Assembly (NCBI RefSeq): GCF_000719115.1
Contig: NZ_JOEA01000004.1
Location: forward strand, 186,001 to 250,000
Direction of reading: 5' to 3'
Length of the DNA stretch: 64,000 nucleotides
Origin: Lentzea albidocapillata
GTDB lineage: Bacteria; Actinomycetota; Actinomycetes; Mycobacteriales; Pseudonocardiaceae
Position 1 is the first letter of the stretch; every line of letters begins with the position of its first letter. The notes below the pieces were generated by a model. The model ran no database searches, was not told the DNA's origin, and saw only the letters and a list, made by a program, of their open reading frames with translations. This document shows, piece by piece, positions 7,537-14,742 of the stretch. The translations under genes were made by a program, and so were the position numbers.

Positions 7537-8025
7537 ATGGACCTCAAGAAGATCGCAATCGCCACCCTCGTCGTGCTGAGCATCGGCGGCGGCTACGCGG
7601 CAGCCGACCAGCACACCACCACCCGCACGGAGAAGGTGCTGACCATCGACGCGGCAATCAAGGCCGCGCAGGCCACGCTCGACGCCGCCGAGAAGGAGAA
7701 CCAGCGCGTCACGGTCGCCGTCGTGGACCGCAGCGGCGACGTCGTGGTGCTGCTCGCCGGCGACGGCGCGGGCCCGCAGACCGAGGAGTCGGCGCGCCGC
7801 AAGGCGTTCACCGCGGTGTCGTTCAACGCCCCGACCTCGGAACTCGCCGGCCGTGTCACGGGCCAGGGCGCGACGCTGCGGGACATCCCCGGCACGTTGT
7901 TCCTGGGTGGCGGCGTGCCGGTGGCGATCGACGGCACGTCCGTCGCGGGCATCGGCGTCGGCGGCGCGCCCAGCGGCGACCTGGACGAGAAGTACGCGAA
8001 GGCCGGCCTCGCGACCCTGAAGTGA
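7537..8025 (+). CDS. Secreted HbpS/GlcG-family haem-binding protein
   Basis: This 162-residue protein has a short signal peptide (MDLKKIAIATLVVLSIGGGYAAA) and then the GlcG/HbpS fold. Family features are VLTIDAAIKAAQATLDAAEKE, VAVVDRSGDVV, RRKAFTAVSFNAPT, FLGGGVPVAIDG and AGIGVGGA. In Streptomyces reticuli the secreted octameric HbpS binds haem and modulates SenS. The divergent NarL-type kinase/regulator pair next door supports the same role here. The cytosolic GlcG relatives lack a signal peptide, which favours the HbpS reading. Confidence 0.85.
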   Translation: MDLKKIAIATLVVLSIGGGYAAADQHTTTRTEKVLTIDAAIKAAQATLDAAEKENQRVTVAVVDRSGDVVVLLAGDGAGPQTEESARRKAFTAVSFNAPTSELAGRVTGQGATLRDIPGTLFLGGGVPVAIDGTSVAGIGVGGAPSGDLDEKYAKAGLATLK

Positions 8026-8037
8026 GCTTCTCGGGAA

Positions 8038-8068
8038 CCGAACGGCGCCGGTCAGCGGCGCCGGTCGG
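8038..8068. terminator. Possible terminator between convergent genes
   Basis: Two GGCGCC hexamers (8044-8049 and 8057-8062) can pair across a 7-base loop, and flanking ACCG/CGGT can extend the stem. The structure lies between the HbpS-type stop and the stop of the reverse-strand gene, which it overlaps. The stem is short, so confidence is low. Confidence 0.35.
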
Positions 8069-8447
8069 TCGCGCCCCAGCCGGGCGGAGCGATCCGCTCG
8101 GTCGCCTCGGGGTCGATGGCGTGCCGGGCCACGTGCCGGCCGGGCTTCGGCTTCCGGCCCATCAGCATGAGCACGACGGCCACGATCAGGCCGATGGTGG
8201 CGAGACCGGCGGCGACGGCGCGGGCGGCCGGGTGTTCGAGGATCAGGGTGCTGATCGTCAGGGCGAGCACGAGCGCGGCGATCGGGCCGATGACGGCGAG
8301 GTCGGAGCGGTCCTCGGCTTCCGGGGCGGGCTCGGCCTGCACCGGCACCTGCGCGACGGGCGCGTACACCTCGATCGTCTCGAAGTTCCCGCGCGGCTGT
8401 TCGTAGGGCGGGGGCCGTAAGCCGGGAGGGACCGTCACCTCAGCCAT
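8052..8447 (-). CDS. Small two-helix membrane protein of unknown function
   Basis: This 131-residue protein has a proline-rich N-terminal tail (about 45 residues, PPGLRPPPYEQPRG), two hydrophobic segments (LAVIGPIAALVLALTISTLIL and AVAAGLATIGLIVAVVLMLMG), and a basic C-terminal tail ending in DRRR. No family is recognised. Such tails and helices are common in actinobacterial cell-envelope accessory proteins. The IS element begins about 50 bp upstream of its start and may have displaced part of its promoter region. Confidence 0.7.
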   Translation of the reverse strand: MAEVTVPPGLRPPPYEQPRGNFETIEVYAPVAQVPVQAEPAPEAEDRSDLAVIGPIAALVLALTISTLILEHPAARAVAAGLATIGLIVAVVLMLMGRKPKPGRHVARHAIDPEATERIAPPGWGATDRRR

Positions 8448-8517
8448 GCTGCCCGAGGAGGGCGCGTCGCCGCAAACCTCCCGTTCCGGTCTGCTACCGG
8501 TAGTGCGGGCTAGTGCG

Positions 8518-8533
8518 CCGGGCTTCAGCCCGG
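8518..8533. repeat. Left-end hairpin of the IS200/IS605 element
   Basis: CCGGGCT-tc-AGCCCGG is a perfect 7-bp stem with a 2-base loop just beyond the tnpA stop. Y1 transposases recognise such subterminal hairpins as single-stranded DNA. The true left end should lie a short distance to its left. Confidence 0.6.
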
Positions 8534-8575
8534 TGGTGAAGGCCCGCGTGGGCGGCCGGTACGGCCGAGCGTGTC

Positions 8576-8992
8576 CTAGACCGGCCGGTTCTGCTGTTCG
8601 ATGTACTGGTGCAGCACGCTGATCGGCGCACCTCCGACCGAACCGGCGAAGTACGACCCGGACCAGAGTCGTTGTGCCCGCCAGTAGTGGCGGGTCAGTT
8701 CGGGGAATTCCTGGCGCATCCTGCGGGAGGAGACGCCCTTGAGGCTGTTGACCAGCTTCGAGATCGCGACCTTGGGCGGGAAGCTCACCAGCAGGTGTAC
8801 GTGATTGTTTTCGCCGTTGAACTCGACCAGCTCGGTCTCGAAGTCGGCGCAGACCGCCCGCATGATCTCTTCCAGCCGCGTCAGATGCCGGTTGCTGAAC
8901 ACCTTGTGCCGGTACTTCGTCACGAAGACCAAGTGCGCGTGAAGCGCAGAAACGCAATGCCGGCCAGTGCGAACATCAGCCAGATCTGCCAT
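8576..8992 (-). CDS. tnpA: IS200-like Y1 transposase TnpA
   Basis: This 138-residue protein is the right length for a single-domain HUH transposase. The HUH metal site is H64-V-H66 in NNHVHLLV, and the nucleophile is Y130 in LHQYIEQQN. ATG 8992 gives the standard start just before the conserved GRHCVSALHAHLVFVTKYR region. The gene is divergent from tnpB with only 25 bases between the starts. No frameshift is seen, so it should be able to cut and join single-stranded ends. Confidence 0.93.
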   Translation of the reverse strand: MADLADVRTGRHCVSALHAHLVFVTKYRHKVFSNRHLTRLEEIMRAVCADFETELVEFNGENNHVHLLVSFPPKVAISKLVNSLKGVSSRRMRQEFPELTRHYWRAQRLWSGSYFAGSVGGAPISVLHQYIEQQNRPV

Positions 8993-9017
8993 GAAACCAA
9001 CCGTATAGGATCGGGTT

Positions 9018-10253
9018 GTGCAGCTTCGGTACAACTTCCGCGTCTATCCGGCGCCGGGCCAGCGGGACGCGCTGGCGCGGGCGTTCGGGTGTGCGCGGGT
9101 GGTGTTCAACGATGCGCTGCGCGCACGCCAGACCGCCCGTGAGAACGGCCGGCCATACCTGTCGGACGGAGAACTGTCCAAGCAGGTCATCACCCTGGCC
9201 AAGGCGACGCCGCAACGGGAGTGGCTGGGTGAGGTGTCGGCGGTGGTGTTGCAGCAGGCACTGGCGGATCTGAACACCGCGTACCGCAACTTCTTCGCCT
9301 CAGTCACGGGTAAACGCAAGGGCCGCAAGGTCGCCCCGCCCCGGTTCCGGTCCCGCAAGGACAACCGGCAGACTGTCCGGTTCACCCGCAATGCCCGGTT
9401 CGCGGTGCTGGGTAACCGACGGTTGCGGTTGCCGAAGATCGGTGACCTCGACGTGCGCTGGTCGCGTGAGCTGCCCGCTGAACCGTCCTCGGTGACGATC
9501 GCGAAGGACGCGGCAGGCCGGTACTTCGCCTCGTTCGTCGTCACGACGGGGCGGGACGAGGCACTGCCGACGGCCGAGTCCGAGGTCGGTATCGATCTGG
9601 GCCTGACGCATTTCGCGGTGCTCTCGGACGGTACAAAGGTGGCCGCGCCGAGGTTCCTGCGCCAGGCGGCACGCAGGCTGGCGCGGTTGCAGAAGTCGCT
9701 GAGCCGCAAGGTCAAGGGCTCGAACAACCGCAAGAAAGCCGTCGTCAAGGTTGCCCGCGCGCACGCGAAGGTGGCCGACAGGCGACGGGACTGGCAGCAC
9801 AAGCTGTCCACGGCGATCATCCGCGACAACCAAGCGGTCTACGTCGAGGACCTGTGCGTGGCTGGTCTCGGTCGCACCAGGCTCGCGAAGTCCGTGCACG
9901 ACGCCGGGTGGGCCGGTTTCACCGGCATGCTGCAGTACAAGGCGGACCGGTACGGACGTGTCTTCGCCCGGATCGACCGATGGCTGCCGACCTCGCAAAC
10001 CTGTTCGGAGTGCGGGCGGATCGACGGGCCGAAACCGCTGTCCGTGCGGTCGTGGACGTGCCCGTGCGGCAGCGTCCACGACCGGGACATCAACGCCGCC
10101 AGGAACGTGTTGGCCGCCGGGCAGGCGGACAACTCAAACGACCGTGGAGCGCAGGTAAGAGCAGCACCCGTGCTGGCACCGCGCCGCGAAGCGGTAACCC
10201 ACTCAGACGCCGCGCCGTCCACGCGCAGCGTGGAGAGAATCTCCACCCATTAG
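9018..10253 (+). CDS. tnpB: RNA-guided nuclease TnpB
   Basis: This 411-residue TnpB has the complete split RuvC site: D193 (GIDLGLTHFAVL), E277 (VYVEDL) and D357 (VHDRDINAARN). A four-cysteine zinc ribbon lies between them (CSEC at 329-332, CPC at 348-350). The N-terminus (LRYNFRVYPAPGQRDALARAFG) is typical of the family. GTG 9018 is the start. TnpB proteins use an RNA from the element's right end to cut DNA, favouring retention of the element. The last 35 residues overlap the region expected to encode that RNA. Confidence 0.95.
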   Translation: MQLRYNFRVYPAPGQRDALARAFGCARVVFNDALRARQTARENGRPYLSDGELSKQVITLAKATPQREWLGEVSAVVLQQALADLNTAYRNFFASVTGKRKGRKVAPPRFRSRKDNRQTVRFTRNARFAVLGNRRLRLPKIGDLDVRWSRELPAEPSSVTIAKDAAGRYFASFVVTTGRDEALPTAESEVGIDLGLTHFAVLSDGTKVAAPRFLRQAARRLARLQKSLSRKVKGSNNRKKAVVKVARAHAKVADRRRDWQHKLSTAIIRDNQAVYVEDLCVAGLGRTRLAKSVHDAGWAGFTGMLQYKADRYGRVFARIDRWLPTSQTCSECGRIDGPKPLSVRSWTCPCGSVHDRDINAARNVLAAGQADNSNDRGAQVRAAPVLAPRREAVTHSDAAPSTRSVERISTH

Positions 10254-10290
10254 GACGGAGAGGATGTCAAGTGTTCCCCTGTAGCACTGG
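10130..10290 (+). ncRNA. Candidate omega (reRNA) guide RNA with guide at 10271-10290
   Basis: The right end of IS605-type elements yields the guide RNA for TnpB. Here the 3' part of tnpB and the following bases hold a 7-bp hairpin (10230-10246), an alternative TCTCC/GGAGA pairing (10240-10244 with 10257-10261), and the conserved closing GGATGTCAA. The 20 bases after it, GTGTTCCCCTGTAGCACTGG, would be the guide at this locus. The 5' boundary is an estimate. The assignment rests on the known layout of the family. Confidence 0.6.
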
Positions 10291-10308
10291 GTGTTCAGGA
10301 GGTTCGAC

Positions 10309-11133
10309 ATGTGCAGGTGGCTCGCGTATTCCGGTTCGCCGGTCCTGCTGGAGGAGTTGCTCTACGCGCCCGAGAACTCGCTCGTCATGCAGTCGAAGCA
10401 CGCCCGGCTGGGCGCGACCGCCGTGAACGGTGACGGGTTCGGCATCGGCTGGTACGGCAGCACGAGCGCGCCCGGTCTCTTCCTGAGCACCGAACCGGCG
10501 TGGAACGACCGCAACCTGCGCGAACTCTCCGCGCAGATCACCGCCGACCGGGTGTTCGCGCACGTGCGGGCCTCCACGGGCGGAGCGGTGCAGCGGTCGA
10601 ACTGCCACCCGTTCCGGCACGGGAGCTGGTTGTGGATGCACAACGGGCTCATCGCGAAGTTCCCGCTGGTGCGGCGCGAGCTGATGCTGGCGATCGACCC
10701 CGTGCTGTTCCCGCTGATCGAGGGGTCGACGGACTCGGAGATCATGTTCTACCTCGCCGTCAGTTTCGGGCTGGAGCAGGACCCGCCGGCCGGGGTGGCG
10801 CGCATGGTCGAGTTCGTCGAGGACGTCGGCCGGCGGGCGGGCGTGGAGTACCCGGTCCAGATGACGGTCGCGGTCACGGACGGCTCGACGACCTGGGCGT
10901 TCCGGTACTCGAGCCGGGGCAAGTCGCGGTCGTTGTTCCACAGCACCGACGTGTCGACGCTGCGCCGCCAGTACCCGGACAACCCGGCGCTGCACGACCT
11001 CACCGACGACTCGCGGCTGATCGTGTCCGAGCCGCTGGGCGATCTGGTCGGGGCGTGGCAGGAGGTGCCGGAGTCGACGTGCGTGGTGGTCAGGACCGGC
11101 GTCGAGGAGGAACTGCTGCCCTTCAAGCCATGA
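10309..11133 (+). CDS. Class II glutamine amidotransferase
   Basis: This 274-residue protein begins MCRWLAYSG, so Cys2 becomes the N-terminal nucleophile after removal of Met. Further family features are GDGFGIGWYG, FAHVRASTGG and SNCHPFRHGSWLWMHNG, which build the glutaminase pocket. The ATG has AGGAGG 7 bases upstream. No synthase domain is attached, as in YafJ/EgtC-like hydrolases, so it may act as a stand-alone gamma-glutamyl amidase. The IS element inserted just 38 bp upstream, so the guide RNA region runs into this gene's leader. Confidence 0.9.
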   Translation: MCRWLAYSGSPVLLEELLYAPENSLVMQSKHARLGATAVNGDGFGIGWYGSTSAPGLFLSTEPAWNDRNLRELSAQITADRVFAHVRASTGGAVQRSNCHPFRHGSWLWMHNGLIAKFPLVRRELMLAIDPVLFPLIEGSTDSEIMFYLAVSFGLEQDPPAGVARMVEFVEDVGRRAGVEYPVQMTVAVTDGSTTWAFRYSSRGKSRSLFHSTDVSTLRRQYPDNPALHDLTDDSRLIVSEPLGDLVGAWQEVPESTCVVVRTGVEEELLPFKP

Positions 11134-11212
11134 ATCGTCAGGGAACCGTCAGGCGCATCGCCGCTACCGTCTGAGGCGGCCGCCGCCCACGACTCCTCGG
11201 AGAGGTTCCCCC

Positions 11213-11791
11213 ATGCTCACCACGGCAGCGGCAACACTCGTCGCCCTGTCCGCTCTGGCACCGGCCGAGCAGCCGGCGCCGTTCCTCGAAGTCGTCACCG
11301 TCAACGGTTCGGGCTGCCCGGCCGGCGACGCCGACGTCGAGACGGACGACCGAACTTTCACGATCGGCTACCACACGTTCCTGGCGCGGGCGGGCAACGG
11401 CTCGTCCCCGCTTGACCAGCGCAAGAACTGCCAGGTCAACCTGCGGGTGAACGCGCCGCAGGGCTACACCTACGGCCTGGCGCGGACCACCTACGAGGGC
11501 TACGCGCACCTGCAGGACGGCGCGACCGGGCTGAGCCGGGTCAGCACCTACCTGCAGGGCACCTCGCCCACCGCGACGGTGACCCAGCCGTTCACCGGGC
11601 CGTTCAGTGACAGCTGGCAGACCCGCTACCGCCCGGACGCGACCGAGATCCAGTGGGTGCCGTGCGGCGAGCAGCGGAACATCAACATCAACGCCGAGGT
11701 CCGCGTCACGCTCGGTGCCGCGGACCCCGACCGGCTCAGCTTCGTGATCGTGGAGTCGAGCCGAGGCCTCGTGCGGACCAAGCGCTGCTGA
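11213..11791 (+). CDS. Secreted DUF4360-type protein
   Basis: This 192-residue protein has an N-terminal hydrophobic export signal ending near APAEQPAP, then a domain resembling DUF4360: NGSGCPAGDADV near the N-terminus, RKNCQVNL in the middle, and two Cys near the C-terminus (WVPCGEQRNININAEVRV and a final Cys). The four cysteines probably form two disulfides. Function is unknown; family members are small secreted actinobacterial and fungal proteins. The last 56 bases overlap the convergent GT87 gene. Confidence 0.8.
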   Translation: MLTTAAATLVALSALAPAEQPAPFLEVVTVNGSGCPAGDADVETDDRTFTIGYHTFLARAGNGSSPLDQRKNCQVNLRVNAPQGYTYGLARTTYEGYAHLQDGATGLSRVSTYLQGTSPTATVTQPFTGPFSDSWQTRYRPDATEIQWVPCGEQRNININAEVRVTLGAADPDRLSFVIVESSRGLVRTKRC

Positions 11792-13019
11792 GTCCGGGCC
11801 TGGCGGCCAGCACGACGAGCGCGCCGATCGCGACCCATGTGTACGCGTCGCCGTAAATGTGCTGCTGCCAGGTCCACAGCATCTCCTTGTCGCCGGTGCT
11901 CGGCAGCCAGCTGAAGGGGCGCACGAGGAAGATCACCAGCAACGCGCCGAGCGTCGGCCTGGCCCAGCGCCCGCGCGCGAAACCCAGTGCCAGGAACGCC
12001 GGCACGCACCAGACCCAGTGGTGCGACCAGGAGACCGGCGAGACGAGCAGGCCCGCCGCCGCGATCGTGGTCAGCGCCGCGACCTCGTCGCGCGCCTTGT
12101 GCGCCGCCACGACCGCGAGCATCACGACGACCACCGACAACCCCATCCACAGCAACGACTCCGCGTGCTCGCCGGGGTTGATCCGGTGCAGCACACCGCG
12201 CAACGACTGGTTCGCCATGTACGCGAGGCCACCGGCACGGCCCGGGTCGAGCAGCGCGTGGAACCAGAACTCCGCGGAGTCCTTGGCGGCCAACAGGAAT
12301 CCCAGCGCGGCCATCCCGGCGAAGGCCACCATCGACATCGCCGCCGCACGCCATTCCCTGCGCACCAGGAAGTACAGCAGAAAGATCAGCGGGGTCAGCT
12401 TGATCGACGCGGCCACGCCGACCAGCAGTCCCCGGAAGCGCGGGTCGCGCACCGCCAGGCAGTCCACCACCACGAGCGCCATCAGCACCAGGTTGATCTG
12501 TCCGAAGAGGAACGTCGAGATCACCGGTTCCAGTGCCACACCGAGGACCGCGACGGCGGGCCCGACGGTCCACACGACGTCCGAACGTTGTGTGAGCCGT
12601 GCGGTGACGAGAACGCTGACCACCGACAGACACAGGAAGTTCACGACCACCACGAGCGAGTTCACCGCCCACAACGGCAGGAACGTCAGCCCGCTGAAGA
12701 TCACCGCGGCGACCGGCGGATAGGTGAACGGCAGGCGCGGACCGTCCAGGGCGCCGGGGAAGCCGACGTAGAGCGCCTGCCCCTGCAGCCACGCCTCCCC
12801 GCCCGTGCGGTAGACCTGCAGGTCGAGGAAGTAGAAACCCATGACGGCCAGGGAGATCGGCACCGCGGCCAGTGCCACGAACCACAGCACGCGCACGATC
12901 CGGCGTGCGGCCACCCAGCGGTGCCGGGTCAGCAGACGTCTGCGGCCCGATTCGAACGCCTCGGCGGACATCGGCGGGACCACGTCGGCGAGCCGGCTGA
13001 TCAACAGCATCTCGTTCAC
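11736..13019 (-). CDS. GT87 (DUF2029) polyprenol-phosphate mannosyltransferase-like membrane protein
   Basis: This 427-residue protein has about ten transmembrane helices and GT87 features: DLQVYRTGGEAWLQGQALY near the first loop (the Asp is a typical catalytic candidate), PFTYPPVAAV, FGQINLVLMALV and SWSHHWVWCVP. Such enzymes transfer mannose from a polyprenol donor on the outer face of the membrane. Residues 10-32 (ADVVPPMSAEAFESGRRRLL) are a cytosolic extension closely resembling the N-terminus of the sigma partner at 14735. GTG 13019 is used as the start. It overlaps the DUF4360 gene tail to tail by 56 bases. Confidence 0.88.
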   Translation of the reverse strand: MNEMLLISRLADVVPPMSAEAFESGRRRLLTRHRWVAARRIVRVLWFVALAAVPISLAVMGFYFLDLQVYRTGGEAWLQGQALYVGFPGALDGPRLPFTYPPVAAVIFSGLTFLPLWAVNSLVVVVNFLCLSVVSVLVTARLTQRSDVVWTVGPAVAVLGVALEPVISTFLFGQINLVLMALVVVDCLAVRDPRFRGLLVGVAASIKLTPLIFLLYFLVRREWRAAAMSMVAFAGMAALGFLLAAKDSAEFWFHALLDPGRAGGLAYMANQSLRGVLHRINPGEHAESLLWMGLSVVVVMLAVVAAHKARDEVAALTTIAAAGLLVSPVSWSHHWVWCVPAFLALGFARGRWARPTLGALLVIFLVRPFSWLPSTGDKEMLWTWQQHIYGDAYTWVAIGALVVLAARPGLSSAWSARGLGSTPRSRS

Positions 13020-13114
13020 GTCAGTACTTGGCCGGTAGGCGCATCAGCGTTTCGACAAAGGGAATGTGACAGTCCTCATGGGAACGCGCGGAGGTACATC
13101 GACCAAGAGGGTGC

Positions 13115-14155
13115 ATGACCCACGAGCAATTCCTTGCGCTGAAGCGCTTTCCGGCGCTGGACGGCGTGCGTGCCATCGCCGCGTTGATGGTCGTTTTCTT
13201 CCACTACGGCGGGCCGCAGTGGCTGCAGGGATGGCTCGGGGTCCAGATCTTCTTCGTGCTGTCCGGCTTCCTGATCACCACGTTGCTGCTGCGCGAACAG
13301 GCGCGCACCGGGCGGATCAGCCTCAGGGACTTCTACCGCCGCAGGGCGTTCCGCATCCTGCCGGTCTACTTGGTGGTCCTGCTCGTCACGGCCGCGGGGC
13401 TGCTGGTCGCCGGGCAGTTCTGGCAGAACCCGCTCGGCCGTGACTTCCCGCTGTACCTGACGTTCCTCAACGAGTTCGGGCACGGCGGCGCGTACGGGCA
13501 TTCGTGGTCCCTTGGTGTGGAACAGAAGTTCTACCTCGTGTGGCCGCTGCTGGCGTTCGCGCTGCTGCCCCGCCGGCGACCGGCCGTGACCGTCGGGCTG
13601 ATGGCGCTCGCGTTGGCCGTCGTGCCGTTCACCGTGTCGTCCGACCCGAAGGGCTGGTCGGTGCACTACTTCACCGTGCTCGTCGGCTGCGCGCTGGCGT
13701 TGCTCATGAACAACAGGCGGGGGTTCGCGTTGGTCAGGCCGTTCACGACGCCGTGGGTGATCTTGCTGTTCCTCGGTGTGCACCTGTCGGTTCCGCTCAT
13801 CTCCGGCGCGCTGGACGGCGTGATCCCCGGTTTCGTGTCGGTGGTGCCGATCTACGCCGTCGCGGTCGGGCTGGCTTTGCCCTCGCTGCTGACTCCCGGA
13901 CGGGTGCAGCGGTTGCTCTCGGCGCGCCCGATGGCGTGGCTCGGCGAGCGGTCGTACTCGATCTACCTGGTGCAGTCGATCGCACACTCCGTCGTGCTGC
14001 TCACGGGCGCGTCGGGCCTGGTCATGGCACTGTTGACGTCGTTGGTGGCGATCGGGATCGCCGATCTGACCTACCGGTTCGTCGAGCTCCCGATGATCGA
14101 GAGGGGCAGGTCACACCGCCGAGCCGGGAACGCTCCGGCGCCGATCGGCCAATAA
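13115..14155 (+). CDS. Acyltransferase-3 family membrane O-acyltransferase
   Basis: This 346-residue protein has about ten transmembrane helices. The start LKRFPALDGVRAIAALMVVFFHYGG carries the family's catalytic-type His in FFHYGG, followed by GVQIFFVLSGFLIT and the FYRRRAFRILP motif. OafA/YrhL-type enzymes O-acetylate surface sugars, antibiotics or peptidoglycan; the acceptor is not evident. The ATG has AGAGG 5 bases upstream. It is divergent from the GT87 gene and may share regulation with it. The sigma gene follows 50 bases later. Confidence 0.9.
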   Translation: MTHEQFLALKRFPALDGVRAIAALMVVFFHYGGPQWLQGWLGVQIFFVLSGFLITTLLLREQARTGRISLRDFYRRRAFRILPVYLVVLLVTAAGLLVAGQFWQNPLGRDFPLYLTFLNEFGHGGAYGHSWSLGVEQKFYLVWPLLAFALLPRRRPAVTVGLMALALAVVPFTVSSDPKGWSVHYFTVLVGCALALLMNNRRGFALVRPFTTPWVILLFLGVHLSVPLISGALDGVIPGFVSVVPIYAVAVGLALPSLLTPGRVQRLLSARPMAWLGERSYSIYLVQSIAHSVVLLTGASGLVMALLTSLVAIGIADLTYRFVELPMIERGRSHRRAGNAPAPIGQ

Positions 14156-14205
14156 GTTCCGTGAGCACCGAGACAGCGCCGCCGGCGCGATCAGGAGGAC
14201 CGGGG

Positions 14206-14742
14206 GTGACGAAGCCTCTGGACAGGGACGCCTGGGTCGAACTGTACGACCGCCACGCCCGCGATCTGCACCGCTACCTGGCGCTGCGGGTGGACGCCGT
14301 GATCGCGGACGACCTGGTGTCCGAGGCGTTCCTCATCGCCTGGGAACGCCGTGAGAGCTTCGACCCTGCCCGCGCGAGCGTCAAGGCGTGGCTGTTCGGG
14401 ATCGGGACCAACCTGCTGCGCCAGCACGTGCGTTCCGAGGGCAGACGCCTGCGGGCCTGGGCGCGTGATCACGGCAGGCGCGCGGTGACCGACCACGTCG
14501 ACGACCGCACGGCGGCGGCGGTGGACGCCAAGTCGCTGATGAGCGACCTGACCGAGGCGCTCGCGGACCTGCGGCCCGAGGAACGGGACGTGCTGCTCAT
14601 GGTGGCGTGGGCCGACCTGAGCGCGGCCGAGGTGGCCGAGGTGACCCGCACGCCGGTGGCGACGGTGCGGACCCGGTTGTTCCGGGCGCGGGCCAGGCTG
14701 CGGGCGAGGATCAACGGACAGGAGGGTGACGACGATGCGTGA
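14206..14742 (+). CDS. ECF-type RNA polymerase sigma factor
   Basis: This 178-residue protein has sigma region 2 (WVELYDRHARDLHRYLALRV, ADDLVSEAFLIAWERRESFD) and region 4 (LTEALADLRPEERDVLLMVAWADLSAAEVAEVT, then TVRTRLFRARARLRARI). GTG 14206 is chosen because AGGAGGA lies 7 bases upstream; GTG 14161 lacks such a site. It overlaps the next gene by 8 bases, so the two are made together. There is no C-terminal SnoaL-type domain, so it is not an ECF41 member. The downstream membrane protein probably controls it. Confidence 0.92.
   Translation: MTKPLDRDAWVELYDRHARDLHRYLALRVDAVIADDLVSEAFLIAWERRESFDPARASVKAWLFGIGTNLLRQHVRSEGRRLRAWARDHGRRAVTDHVDDRTAAAVDAKSLMSDLTEALADLRPEERDVLLMVAWADLSAAEVAEVTRTPVATVRTRLFRARARLRARINGQEGDDDA

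Larger units (their letters stand above)
8500..10270. mobile_element. IS200/IS605-family element with divergent tnpA and tnpB
   Basis: The element contains a Y1 transposase gene and a TnpB gene in divergent orientation, with subterminal hairpins at both ends and no terminal inverted repeats, as expected for this family. The left hairpin is CCGGGCT-tc-AGCCCGG at 8518-8533. The right end contains GTGGAGA-gaa-TCTCCAC at 10230-10246 and finishes at GGATGTCAA, the usual end of such elements, at 10270. The left boundary is estimated at about 8495-8510 and is not certain. Both proteins look intact, so the element may be active. Confidence 0.8.

Noticed and set aside
14206..14742. The sigma factor as an ECF41 member matching the promoter at 15770
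   Set aside because: ECF41 proteins have a C-terminal SnoaL-like domain and are about 300 residues long. This protein is 178 residues and has none.
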